Origin: Pelagihabitans sp947500445
GTDB lineage: Bacteria > Bacteroidota > Bacteroidia > Flavobacteriales > Flavobacteriaceae
Assembly: GCF_050589625.1 (NCBI RefSeq)
Contig: NZ_JBNGOP010000005.1
Location: 62,001-126,000 of the forward strand
Reading direction: 5' to 3'
DNA length: 64,000 nucleotides
This document shows positions 1 to 7,584 of this stretch, one piece after another; positions within the stretch are counted from its first letter, which is position 1; every line of letters starts with the position of its first letter. The notes beneath the pieces are model-generated. The model searched no databases and was not told where the DNA came from. It saw nothing but the letters and a program-made list of their open reading frames with translations. The position numbers and the translations under genes are program-made.

Positions 1-477
1 GCCAATGGTTCGGTCGTTGTTTGCGGATATTGAAGCTACTTGCTCTATTTTTTCCGAAGAATCGCCAACTTTTTTGGACTGTTTGCCCAAGTTTTCCACG
101 ATAGCTTCTACCGCTTTGTCGATACCTCTTTTCAAATCCATTGGATTGGCACCGGCCGCAACGTTTTTCAATCCTTCTTTTACGATGGACTGTGCCAAAA
201 CGGTAGCGGTAGTGGTACCATCACCGGCAAGATCGTTGGTTTTGGAAGCAACTTCCTTTACCATTTGCGCTCCCATGTTTTCCAAGGCGTCCGCCAATTC
301 GATTTCCTTGGCTACGGTAACACCATCTTTGGTTACCTGTGGCGCTCCAAAAGATTTGCTGATGATTACGTTTCTCCCTTTTGGGCCTAATGTTACTTTT
401 ACTGCATTTGCCAATGCATCGACACCTCTTTTGAGTCCGTCGCGCGCATCGATATCAAATTTTATTTCTTTTGCCAT
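1..477 (-). CDS. groEL: 60 kDa chaperonin GroEL (5' part only)
   Basis: Large subunit of the ATP-driven GroEL/GroES folding chamber in the cytoplasm. Only the first 159 codons lie in the window; the gene runs off the left edge. The start is the ATG at 477-475, giving MAKEIKFD. Residues typical of the apical-equatorial N-terminus are visible: GPKGRNV near residue 32 and the nucleotide-binding DGTTTATVL near residue 87. It lies 99 bp downstream of groES on the same strand, so the two are almost certainly one groESL operon driven from the promoter at about 901-934. Nothing unusual is seen in the visible part. Identity is secure from the sequence. Confidence 0.98.
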   Translation of the reverse strand, partial: MAKEIKFDIDARDGLKRGVDALANAVKVTLGPKGRNVIISKSFGAPQVTKDGVTVAKEIELADALENMGAQMVKEVASKTNDLAGDGTTTATVLAQSIVKEGLKNVAAGANPMDLKRGIDKAVEAIVENLGKQSKKVGDSSEKIEQVASISANNDRTIG

Positions 478-576
478 TTTTTCAAATTTTACTTTTATTC
501 TCCGTGTGCCGAAGAACGTCACGTTGTTCTAAATGTTTTGATTTTCGATCGTTGAAAAACACGACCTGGTACTTTC

Positions 577-855
577 TTAGATGATCGCCAAAACGTCACT
601 CTCTCGCATCATCAAATAATCGACACCTTCCAGTTTGAGTTCGGTGCCCGCATACTTTCCGTACAATACCTTGTCGCCGACTTTTACCGTTACCTTTTCA
701 TCTTTGGTACCGGGACCAACGGCGACCACTTTACCTTGTTGCGGTTTTTCTTTTGCCGTATCGGGAATGTAGATGCCCGAAGCTGTTTTGGTTTCAGCTG
801 CCATCGGCTCGATCAATACACGGTCCGCCAATGGTTTAATAGTCACTTTAGCCAT
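577..855 (-). CDS. groES: 10 kDa co-chaperonin GroES
   Basis: Lid of the GroEL chamber; it binds the apical domains through its mobile loop and closes the cavity on ATP binding. The 92-residue length is normal. The N-terminal beta-barrel signature (IKPLADRVLIEP, residues 6-17), the mobile loop with the hydrophobic tripeptide in GIYIP (near 27-31), and the roof/core residues VGPGT and KVLYGKYAG are all present. It is the first gene of the groESL pair, with groEL starting 99 bp downstream. A sigma-54-like -24/-12 element with a neighbouring palindrome lies 46-79 bp upstream of the start. Confidence 0.98.
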   Translation of the reverse strand: MAKVTIKPLADRVLIEPMAAETKTASGIYIPDTAKEKPQQGKVVAVGPGTKDEKVTVKVGDKVLYGKYAGTELKLEGVDYLMMRESDVLAII

Positions 856-900
856 ATTTTTTGTTTTTATAATTGGATTTTATTTATGCTGAAATGTGTG

Positions 901-934
901 TGGCAGAAACTGTGCCATGTCATAAAAACTGACA
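901..934 (-). promoter_or_regulatory. sigma-54-like promoter plus palindromic site upstream of groES
   Basis: Read on the minus strand, positions 917-903 give TGGCACAGTTTCTGC: GG and GC separated by exactly 10 nt, the -24/-12 spacing of RpoN promoters. The same 17 bp (901-917) is an inverted repeat TGGCA-N7-TGCCA. Directly abutting it, 918-934 is a second 17-bp inverted repeat, TGTCA-N7-TGACA, placed as an activator site would be. A start site about 12 nt downstream would give a leader of roughly 35 nt before groES. The sequence match is direct; the function is inference. Confidence 0.55.
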
Positions 935-945
935 CTTTGTAAAAC

Positions 946-980
946 AAAAATGCCAGCTTGTCATTTTAGCTGGCATTTTT
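946..980 (-). terminator. intrinsic terminator after secG
   Basis: Twelve-base inverted repeat (946-957 against 969-980, AAAAATGCCAGC and its complement) around an 11-nt loop, ending in T5 on either strand. It lies 15 bp past the secG stop and between secG and the groES promoter. It would therefore separate the secG transcript from the groESL unit. Confidence 0.8.
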
Positions 981-994
981 CAAATTGAAATTTC

Positions 995-1372
995 TTATTG
1001 TGCGCTGTCGCCCGGAACGGCATCTTCACCTGCCGGTGTCGGTAAGGCATCCGGAGCGGCTTCGGGTATGGTCTCTGGGACCGTGGTCTCTATTTCGTCC
1101 CCATTAAGGATCTTAGAGTCGGATTCACCACCGAATTTTCCCGGAAGTGCAATGTTCGATGCCAATATAAGTATGACCAAAAGCCCTGCAAGTGTCCAAG
1201 TACTTTTATCCAAAAAGTCTCCCGTTTTTTTGACGCCGCCGACAACTTGGCTGCCACCGCCCCCGAACGAGGAGGACAATCCGCCACCTTTTGGGTTTTG
1301 GACCATAATGACCAAGACCAACAAAAAGCAAACAACAATGATTAAAACTAGGAATATGGTAAATGTACTCAT
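995..1372 (-). CDS. secG: Preprotein translocase subunit SecG
   Basis: Small inner-membrane subunit of the SecYEG channel that aids SecA-driven export. The 125-residue product has the two expected membrane helices (about residues 3-23 and 56-77). The SecG signature lies between them (MVQNPKGGGLSSSFGGGG, residues 23-40). The C-terminal tail is long, acidic and proline-rich, common in Bacteroidota SecG. The gene starts 6 bp after the TPR gene stop, so the two are cotranscribed. Identity is secure. Confidence 0.93.
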   Translation of the reverse strand: MSTFTIFLVLIIVVCFLLVLVIMVQNPKGGGLSSSFGGGGSQVVGGVKKTGDFLDKSTWTLAGLLVILILASNIALPGKFGGESDSKILNGDEIETTVPETIPEAAPDALPTPAGEDAVPGDSAQ

Positions 1373-1378
1373 CAGGAC

Positions 1379-2290
1379 TTATTTTTGTTCTTTTCGAATT
1401 TTTTCTACTGCTTTAATTCGATCTGCAAAGAAACCACTTTTTTCCGGATATTTCAAACTTAAAATTTTGTAGGCCTGAATGGCTTTTTTATACTTTTTTT
1501 GCTCCATATAAACCCTTGCCAAAGTCTCCGTCATAAGCTCCTTTTTATCTATTTTAACGGAGTCCGATATGTTTACTTTAGTCGGGTTTTCGGTAGGGGT
1601 GATCTTGGGGTTGGTCGCGATAAACTTATCGATGAGTTCGAAGTTTTTGTTCTTTAGAACGGACTCCTCCAATGGGAAATCAATGGGTTCCCGTTCTGCA
1701 TCGATTTCTTTGTTCTTTCGTTTGACCGTTTTAAAAGAGGCCAGTTGTAGCCATTCCGCAAAGGAGTGCTTTTCCCTTTTCGTGAACGGCAAGGGTGCTC
1801 CATAGTCGGGGGTTTCTTCCTGGTCTATTTGCTGTTCGTCCTGCTTGTTTTTAGCGGTAAAGAGCTCAGGGTCCAAAATGATATTCGCCTCTTTCAGGTT
1901 TTGCGGTAAGGGAGTGTCTTCCGAAGGCTGTTCCACGGATGTGTTCGTGACATCGCTGTTGGCGTTCAAGGCCGTTTGTTCCGAAGGGTTTTCCTCGGCT
2001 ACGGTTAAGCTATTTTTTTTTGAAAGGGTATTTGCCAAATTGTTCTGCAGAAAATCCTGGGAGGTAATATAGTCGAACAACACTTCCCTGTCGGCCGTAT
2101 GGGCAGCGGTTATTTTTAAGGCTTTGTTGTATTTGAAGCTGTTGAGGTTTTTGAGTCCTTTTAAATGAAGGGCGCGCGCGGTCTGGAAAAAGGGATATTC
2201 CTGCAGTACCTCCTCCAATTGGTTGGTATGTACCGGGGATACTACTTTATCCGGATGTTGTAACAAATAAGTGAAGTCTTGAACGTTCAT
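1379..2290 (-). CDS. TPR-containing protein of unknown function
   Basis: A 303-residue protein without a signal peptide or membrane segment. The N-terminal 80 residues (YLLQHPDKV ... FFQTARALHLKGL) resemble a helical domain found at this locus in other Flavobacteriaceae. The middle (about 95-235) is low-complexity and rich in Glu, Thr and Asn, probably disordered. The C-terminus holds one clear TPR motif (ETLARVYMEQKKYKKAIQAY, about 254-273) and a basic end. It sits between lptE (187 bp upstream) and secG (6 bp downstream), in an order conserved in the family. The function is unknown; a scaffold role is only a guess from the TPR. Confidence 0.75.
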   Translation of the reverse strand: MNVQDFTYLLQHPDKVVSPVHTNQLEEVLQEYPFFQTARALHLKGLKNLNSFKYNKALKITAAHTADREVLFDYITSQDFLQNNLANTLSKKNSLTVAEENPSEQTALNANSDVTNTSVEQPSEDTPLPQNLKEANIILDPELFTAKNKQDEQQIDQEETPDYGAPLPFTKREKHSFAEWLQLASFKTVKRKNKEIDAEREPIDFPLEESVLKNKNFELIDKFIATNPKITPTENPTKVNISDSVKIDKKELMTETLARVYMEQKKYKKAIQAYKILSLKYPEKSGFFADRIKAVEKIRKEQK

Positions 2291-2477
2291 AGGTCGATAG
2301 GATGCAAGATACCGTTTTTGTCAAATATGTTGATGCCCTTTTTGTATAGATGGTCGTACTTTTTGAATAATGCCATTTCAAAGTTAAAACGGTATAAGCG
2401 CTGTCCATACTTTTATAAACCCGTACTTGTTTTGCCTCTTAAAAAATATTCAGTTTAAATTCCAGTTGCCCTAGGGT

Positions 2478-2996
2478 TTACCAGTCGGCCAAAGAGGCGT
2501 TGAAAATATCTTGGGTAATCCGCTCAAAAATGATTTCATGGGCCTCACTTTTTACGGCGGACAACTGTTGGTTTGCGGGATAGTCGAAAAAGAAGGAGAA
2601 GCGTTGATCAAAATCCGAATCTTCCTTGGTATTGTTGTAAAAACGCACTTTTACGGACATGGTCAACCGATTTTGCGCTGCGGTCGATTGTGCCGTAGCA
2701 CTCATTGGCGATATGCGGTATTCCACTATTTCTCCCTCATAGAGCAGGTCGCCCGTATTGTTGACCAATTGCAAGTTCGATTGGTCCTGTATCCTGTTTT
2801 GCAACGCTTGGGTAAAATCGCGATCGACGCCCGGTTCAAAAGTGGACCCCGGACTTTGGGTAGCGTAGTTTTGAAAGTAGGATACCTGAAAGGTTTTGGC
2901 CGTACCGGGATTTCCGCCCGTAAAATTGTACACCCCGCAACCGTTCAATAAAAGCGTTGCGGCAATCGTTAGGAAAACGTATTTTAATTTGATCAC
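2478..2996 (-). CDS. lptE: LptE-family outer-membrane lipoprotein (LPS assembly)
   Basis: Lipoprotein of 172 residues. It has a signal peptide and a lipobox ending at Cys20 (LLLNGCGVYNF). LptE plugs the LptD barrel and helps place lipopolysaccharide in the outer leaflet. The body has the family pattern: KTFQVSYFQNYA after the lipid anchor, then DFTQALQNRIQ, a beta strand with YEGEIVEYRISP, and a C-terminal helix with IIFERITQDIFNASLADW. Length and position between the sigma-54 activator and the TPR gene agree with the flavobacterial locus. LptD is not in the window. Confidence 0.85.
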   Translation of the reverse strand: MIKLKYVFLTIAATLLLNGCGVYNFTGGNPGTAKTFQVSYFQNYATQSPGSTFEPGVDRDFTQALQNRIQDQSNLQLVNNTGDLLYEGEIVEYRISPMSATAQSTAAQNRLTMSVKVRFYNNTKEDSDFDQRFSFFFDYPANQQLSAVKSEAHEIIFERITQDIFNASLADW

Positions 2997-3124
2997 TTCT
3001 TCTAATTTTATCTTATGATGAAAGGGAAACCCCTATTTCTCTCTTCTCTATTTTCTACCGTCTTTTTCTCTCCTCTAAGGTCTCTTCTCTTTTTTCTCTT
3101 CCCTATTTTCGAACTTCCCCGGTC
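2997..3124 (-). other. purine-rich intergenic leader
   Basis: Between the activator gene and lptE, about 3028-3120 is almost pure C/T on the plus strand, so the minus-strand transcript carries a GA-rich stretch. No inverted repeat or promoter match was found. It may act as an unstructured ribosome-loading spacer, or it may simply be drifted sequence. Confidence 0.35.
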
Positions 3125-4396
3125 TTAAAGATCATACTGTTTTATTTTGCGATAGAGGGTTCGTTCCGAAATGCCGAGCTCGGAAGCTGCCGCCTTGCGT
3201 TTTCCTCTATTTCGCTCCAAGGACTTTTTAATAAGTTCCACTTCCTTTTGTTGTAGGGATAGTGTTTCTTCCTCTTCTATTTCCTCCGCAAAATGATATT
3301 TATCTTCCGTTGCCGTTACGTAGGACGCTGTTTCGGTATTCGGTTTTTCCGGTAATTGCAATACTTCTAGGGTATCCTCCTCCGGGTCCGGGTTGGGTGA
3401 AGGTTCGTTACCGTATATTTTTTGGATCAGGCTTTCGTTCTCTTCCTGGACTTTTTCGGTGTCATTATTTTTAAGCAGCTCCAAAGTCAATTTTTTAAGG
3501 TCGTTCAGATCTCCTTTCATGTCAAAGAGCACCTTGTACAAAATTTCCCTTTCCGTACTAAAATCGGTCTCCTTTTTAGTGTTTCCGACGACTGCGGGTA
3601 AGTTGGAGCCGGCCATGGTCGGTAAATAACCGTTTAGGGTGGCGGCAGAGATACTTCTGCTTTTTTCGAGAACCGAAACCTGTTCCGCAATATTCCGCAG
3701 CTGACGGATGTTGCCCGGCCATCGGTAACGGCCAAGCAATTCTATAGCATCGTTGTCCAACCGTATGGTGGGCATTTTATATTTTTGGCCAAAGTCCGAG
3801 GCAAATTTTCGAAACAATAGGTGTATATCGTCCTTTCGGTTCCGTAAAGGGGGAATGTTGATCTCTACCGTACTGAGCCTGTAATACAGATCTTCACGAA
3901 ACTTTTCTTTTTCGATGGCCTCGAACATGTTCACGTTCGTTGCGGCAACGATGCGCACATCGGTTTTTTGGGTCTGAGAGGACCCTACTTTTAAAAATTC
4001 GCCATTTTCCAAAACCCTTAGGAGCCGAACTTGGGTGGTAAGCGGAAGTTCCCCTACCTCGTCCAAAAAAATGGTTCCACCGTCGGCAACTTCAAAATAT
4101 CCCCTTCGCGTTTGGGTGGCTCCGGTAAAGGCGCCTTTTTCATGACCGAAAAGTTCACTATCAATTGTCCCCTCGGGAATCGCACCGCAATTCACTGCAA
4201 TATACTTGGCATGTTTACGGTGGGAGAGGGCATGTATTATTTTTGGGATCGATTCCTTGCCCACACCGCTTTCCCCGGTCACCAATACCGAAATATCGGT
4301 GGGGGCGACCTGGATGGCTTTTTCTATGGCCCGATTGAGTTTCATATCGTTACCGATAATTTCGAACCGTTGTTTTATTGATTGTATGCTTTCCAT
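3125..4396 (-). CDS. sigma-54 enhancer-binding protein (AAA+ and Fis-type HTH, no receiver domain)
   Basis: Transcriptional activator that uses ATP hydrolysis to open RpoN promoters. The 423-residue protein starts almost directly with the AAA+ domain. It shows Walker A GESGVGKES (about 40-48), GAFTGA (about 89-94) that contacts sigma-54, Walker B GGTIFLDEVGELP, and the arginine-finger region. Residues 275-380 form an acidic linker. The C-terminus is a Fis-like helix-turn-helix (RKAAASELGISERTLYRKI). No receiver, GAF or PAS domain precedes the AAA+ domain, so activity is probably set by abundance or a partner. It follows miaB by 58 bp. The nearby groES promoter is a possible target (inference). 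Confidence 0.93.
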   Translation of the reverse strand: MESIQSIKQRFEIIGNDMKLNRAIEKAIQVAPTDISVLVTGESGVGKESIPKIIHALSHRKHAKYIAVNCGAIPEGTIDSELFGHEKGAFTGATQTRRGYFEVADGGTIFLDEVGELPLTTQVRLLRVLENGEFLKVGSSQTQKTDVRIVAATNVNMFEAIEKEKFREDLYYRLSTVEINIPPLRNRKDDIHLLFRKFASDFGQKYKMPTIRLDNDAIELLGRYRWPGNIRQLRNIAEQVSVLEKSRSISAATLNGYLPTMAGSNLPAVVGNTKKETDFSTEREILYKVLFDMKGDLNDLKKLTLELLKNNDTEKVQEENESLIQKIYGNEPSPNPDPEEDTLEVLQLPEKPNTETASYVTATEDKYHFAEEIEEEETLSLQQKEVELIKKSLERNRGKRKAAASELGISERTLYRKIKQYDL

Positions 4397-4407
4397 TGTC
4401 TTTATTC

Positions 4408-4427
4408 ATTTCCACGAAAGTGGAAAT
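4408..4427 (-). promoter_or_regulatory. hairpin with tetraloop before the sigma-54 activator
   Basis: Perfect 8-bp inverted repeat, ATTTCCAC and GTGGAAAT around GAAA (plus strand), 12 bp upstream of the activator ATG and inside the miaB-activator gap. There is no T-run, so it is not a normal terminator. It could affect translation or stability of the activator message. Confidence 0.45.
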
Positions 4428-4454
4428 CTTTCTCTCCTATTAAAATTTACTTCC

Positions 4455-5903
4455 TCACACCTGGTTCTCCGAATATCCTACCGCCTCCCCGATAAGGGTG
4501 GCCGAAGTACAACTGTTCATTTTTACCATTACAAATTCACCTACTTGATATCCTTCTTTAGGAAAAACGGCAACGGTATTCTGAGAGTTTCGGCCCATCC
4601 AATGTTCTTCGGATTTTTTAGAGGTGCCCTCGATCAATATTTCCTGAACCTGTCCCACGTATTGTTCGGTGCGCAATTGGCAGTGTTTCCGTTGTAGGGC
4701 GATCACTTCGGACAAACGTCTTTTTTTGGTTTCCAACGGCACATCGTCCTCCAACTTTCTGGCGGCCATGGTCCCGGGGCGTTCCGAATAGGCGAACATA
4801 AAACCGTAATCATATTTTACGTATTCCATTAGGGACAAGGTATCTTGGTGGTCCGCCTCGGTTTCGGTCGGGAAACCGGTGATCATGTCCTGGGAAATGC
4901 CACAATCGGGTATCAGTTTGCGAATGTTGTCGATCAGCGCGAAGTACTCTTCACGGGTATGCAGGCGGTTCATGGCCTTTAAAATACGGTTGCTTCCACT
5001 TTGTACGGGCAGGTGAATGTAGTTACAGATGTTCCGGTGCCGTGCCATCACATGAATGACATCCAAGGTCATGTCCTGTGGGTTGGAAGTGGAAAACCGA
5101 ATGCGCATCTTCGGTTGTGCTTGGGCGGTCATCTCCAAAAGTTTGGCAAAATTTACGGCAGTGGCCCGTTGCATTTCCGATGCCTTTTCAAAATCCTTCT
5201 TCATTCCGCCGCCATACCATAAGTAACTGTCGACGTTCTGGCCCAAAAGGGTAACCTCCCGATATCCCTTTTCCCAAAGTTCCGATACCTCTTGTAAAAT
5301 CGATTGGGGTTCCCGGCTACGTTCCCTTCCACGGGTAAAGGGCACTACGCAAAAAGTACACATGTTGTCGCAGCCTCGGGTGATGGAAACAAATGCGGTT
5401 ACCCCGTTGGTGTTGAGCCGTACAGGGGCAATATCGCCATAGGTTTCTTCCTTGGAAAGGATAACGTTCACGGCGTTTCTTCCTTCGTCGATTTCCTGTA
5501 TCAGGTTGGGCAGGTCTTTATAGGCATCGGGGCCGACCACCATATCCACTATTTTCTCTTCTTCAAGAAGTTTGCTCTTGAGCCGTTCCGCCATACATCC
5601 CAACACGCCCACTTTCATATGGGGCCGCGTCTCCTTTATCGCATTAAATTTTTCCAAACGCTTGCGTACCGTTGCTTCGGCCTTTTCCCGAATGGAACAA
5701 GTGTTTACCAATACCAGATCGGCCTCTTCCAAAGTATTGGTGGTGTTAAAGCCCTCATTGGCCAAAATCGATGCCACGATCTCACTGTCGGAAAAGTTCA
5801 TTTGACAGCCATAACTCTCTATGTAGAGTTTTCGGTCGTTGTCTTTTTTATGTTCCAAGGACAAGGAATTTCCCTGTACCGATTCGTCTATCGTTTTTTC
5901 CAT
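4455..5903 (-). CDS. miaB: tRNA-2-methylthio-N6-isopentenyladenosine synthase MiaB
   Basis: Radical-SAM methylthiotransferase that adds the 2-methylthio group to isopentenyl-A37 of tRNAs reading UNN codons. The 482-residue length is normal. The N-terminal UPF0004 domain carries the auxiliary cluster cysteines (YGCQMNFSDSE, NTCSIREKAE, GCMAERL). The radical-SAM motif CxxxCxxC is RGCDNMCTFCVVPFTRG. A TRAM domain ends the protein (YVGQVQEILIEG onward). A TAnnTTTG promoter at 5935-5967 and a hairpin at the start of the message precede it. It begins the minus-strand run that continues through secG. Confidence 0.97.
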   Translation of the reverse strand: MEKTIDESVQGNSLSLEHKKDNDRKLYIESYGCQMNFSDSEIVASILANEGFNTTNTLEEADLVLVNTCSIREKAEATVRKRLEKFNAIKETRPHMKVGVLGCMAERLKSKLLEEEKIVDMVVGPDAYKDLPNLIQEIDEGRNAVNVILSKEETYGDIAPVRLNTNGVTAFVSITRGCDNMCTFCVVPFTRGRERSREPQSILQEVSELWEKGYREVTLLGQNVDSYLWYGGGMKKDFEKASEMQRATAVNFAKLLEMTAQAQPKMRIRFSTSNPQDMTLDVIHVMARHRNICNYIHLPVQSGSNRILKAMNRLHTREEYFALIDNIRKLIPDCGISQDMITGFPTETEADHQDTLSLMEYVKYDYGFMFAYSERPGTMAARKLEDDVPLETKKRRLSEVIALQRKHCQLRTEQYVGQVQEILIEGTSKKSEEHWMGRNSQNTVAVFPKEGYQVGEFVMVKMNSCTSATLIGEAVGYSENQV

Positions 5904-5910
5904 AACACTG

Positions 5911-5931
5911 CTTCCCGTCTATTTCGGGAAG
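5911..5931 (-). promoter_or_regulatory. hairpin at the 5' end of the miaB message
   Basis: Perfect 7-bp inverted repeat CTTCCCG / CGGGAAG with a 7-nt loop. The predicted start site (about 5928-5930, from the -7 element at 5935-5942) falls at the base of the stem. The mRNA would therefore begin with this hairpin, a known way to protect 5' ends. It ends 8 bp before the start codon. Confidence 0.5.
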
Positions 5932-5934
5932 GGT

Positions 5935-5967
5935 CAAAGATAGTACTAAATCCATTTTAGTGACAAA
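5935..5967 (-). promoter_or_regulatory. Bacteroidota-type promoter of miaB
   Basis: On the minus strand, TTTG (5967-5964), 21 bp, then TATCTTTG (5942-5935). This matches the Bacteroidota housekeeping pattern TTTG-N19-21-TAnnTTTG. The miaB start codon is about 32 bp downstream. Confidence 0.7.
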
Positions 5968-6050
5968 TTGACAGGTATAAAATTATGATAAAAACGCAAC
6001 GTGGCGGTCCACTTCCCATCTTAAGGACATAACCAATAAAATCATACAAA

Positions 6051-7334
6051 ATGAAAAAGAAAATGAAAGGCCTATGCTTGATGGCCGTCCTTTTCCTGGC
6101 GTCCTGTTCGGACGACGGGCCACAAGAAGGGTTTGCGGATTACGTGATCGCCACACCGATAACGGCCGATCTAGTGCAGTTTAAAGCGGAGGCCGTTGGG
6201 GTTTCCGTACCGGTCCCGATGCAGGAATCCGGTAAGATTTATGCCTATGGCGATTACATTTTTGTCAATGATGTGGGTAGGGGGTTCCACATTCTCGACA
6301 ATACCGATCCGGTAACACCAGTACCTATTGCGTTCATCAAATTAGAGGGGAATTTTGATATCGCCATAAAAAATAACCGCCTGTTCGCGGACAGCTATGG
6401 CGACCTCGTCATTTTTGATATTAGTGATATCAATGCCATTGGGGATGCCCAGCGGATCGAGAACGCTATTTATCAGCAGTTTTGGTGTACGTTCGATAGT
6501 ACTGGCGAATGGCCGGAAGCGGACTACTATGATTACGACGGGTTTGATTACAATTCCCAGGCCATTGTGGGTTGGGAAATGGAAACGAAGCGCATGCGGG
6601 TGACCGAATTCAACGATACCTACGGCTATGGTCAATATGAGGATATCGTTCTTTTTAACGAAGCCGCCGCGCCCACGGCACCTACAACCGGACAGGGCGG
6701 GTCTTTTGCCCGTTTTAAGATCGTAGCGGATTATTTATATGCCGTGGAGCCGTTTACCATAAATGTTTTCGACATCTCCGATATCGACAACCCAATTATT
6801 TTGGAAGATGTGTATACCACTGGAGTGATCGAGACCATATACAACCAAGGCGATATTCTATTTTTAGGGGGGAGTAACGGGCTTTTTATTTACGATATTA
6901 CCGATCCCGCCAAACCTGATTATGTTTCCGAATTCGTACATGCCACCGCTTGTGATCCCGTGGTGGTCGATGGTGACCATGCCTTTGTGACCTTAAGGGG
7001 AGGGAATGCCTGTGGGGCAGCGGAAAGTGGACTATACGTAATCGACGTTTCCGATTTGAATTCATCTAACCAAGAAGCTTTTTATCCATTGGTATCCCCC
7101 TACGGTCTCGGCTTTAAAGAGGACAAGCTCTTTGTTTGCGATGGTAGCAATGGTTTGTTGGTTTTTGATAAATCAACGGTTTCCGATCTGCAAACGCTTG
7201 ACCATTTTAAGGAAGTCGATGCCTACGACGTTATTCCGTTACAGGAGTCGTTGCTGATGATCGGGAACAAGGAATTGCGACAATACCGTTATTCGGAAGA
7301 CGGACTTACCCATTTGAGTACGGTAGCGTTGTAG
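6051..7334 (+). CDS. LVIVD-repeat surface lipoprotein
   Basis: Predicted lipoprotein of 427 residues. It has a short signal peptide and a lipobox at LFLASCSDDG (Cys19). The body is a series of LVIVD-type blades, each with a pattern like NVFDISDIDNP or LFIYDITDPAKP (also DLVIFDISDI and LYVIDVSDL), which together predict a beta-propeller. Such proteins usually sit on the cell surface and bind proteins or glycans; no catalytic motif is visible. It stands alone, divergent from miaB, and ends before the terminator at about 7485. Function is not known. Confidence 0.8.
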   Translation: MKKKMKGLCLMAVLFLASCSDDGPQEGFADYVIATPITADLVQFKAEAVGVSVPVPMQESGKIYAYGDYIFVNDVGRGFHILDNTDPVTPVPIAFIKLEGNFDIAIKNNRLFADSYGDLVIFDISDINAIGDAQRIENAIYQQFWCTFDSTGEWPEADYYDYDGFDYNSQAIVGWEMETKRMRVTEFNDTYGYGQYEDIVLFNEAAAPTAPTTGQGGSFARFKIVADYLYAVEPFTINVFDISDIDNPIILEDVYTTGVIETIYNQGDILFLGGSNGLFIYDITDPAKPDYVSEFVHATACDPVVVDGDHAFVTLRGGNACGAAESGLYVIDVSDLNSSNQEAFYPLVSPYGLGFKEDKLFVCDGSNGLLVFDKSTVSDLQTLDHFKEVDAYDVIPLQESLLMIGNKELRQYRYSEDGLTHLSTVAL

Positions 7335-7484
7335 TGGGGCAACTGTTGGAATATTAGGTATTGCGACAATAAACGAGGGGCACGAGGGACGCCGATGTCG
7401 TTGTCCTCCTTTGGTCTTAAGCTACTGTAAAACGTGCGTTTCAAGGCATTGCGGTACGGGTGTCGCACCGATAACAAGAATAGT

Positions 7485-7516
7485 AAAAACACCTTCCGTT
7501 GGGAAGGTGTTTTTTA
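7485..7516 (+). terminator. intrinsic terminator
   Basis: AAACACCTTCC, loop GTTG, GGAAGGTGTTT, then a T-run. It closes the LVIVD-lipoprotein transcript before topA. Confidence 0.9.
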
Positions 7517-7558
7517 ATACATATATATAAGGTATCGATTAAAATTAAAAAATTCGAC

Positions 7559-7566
7559 TACTTTTG
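7559..7566 (+). promoter_or_regulatory. -7 promoter element of topA
   Basis: TACTTTTG matches the Bacteroidota -7 element TAnnTTTG and ends 18 bp before the topA ATG. No clear TTTG -33 element is seen at the right distance. Confidence 0.5.
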
Positions 7567-7584
7567 TTCATCTAAAATCACCAT

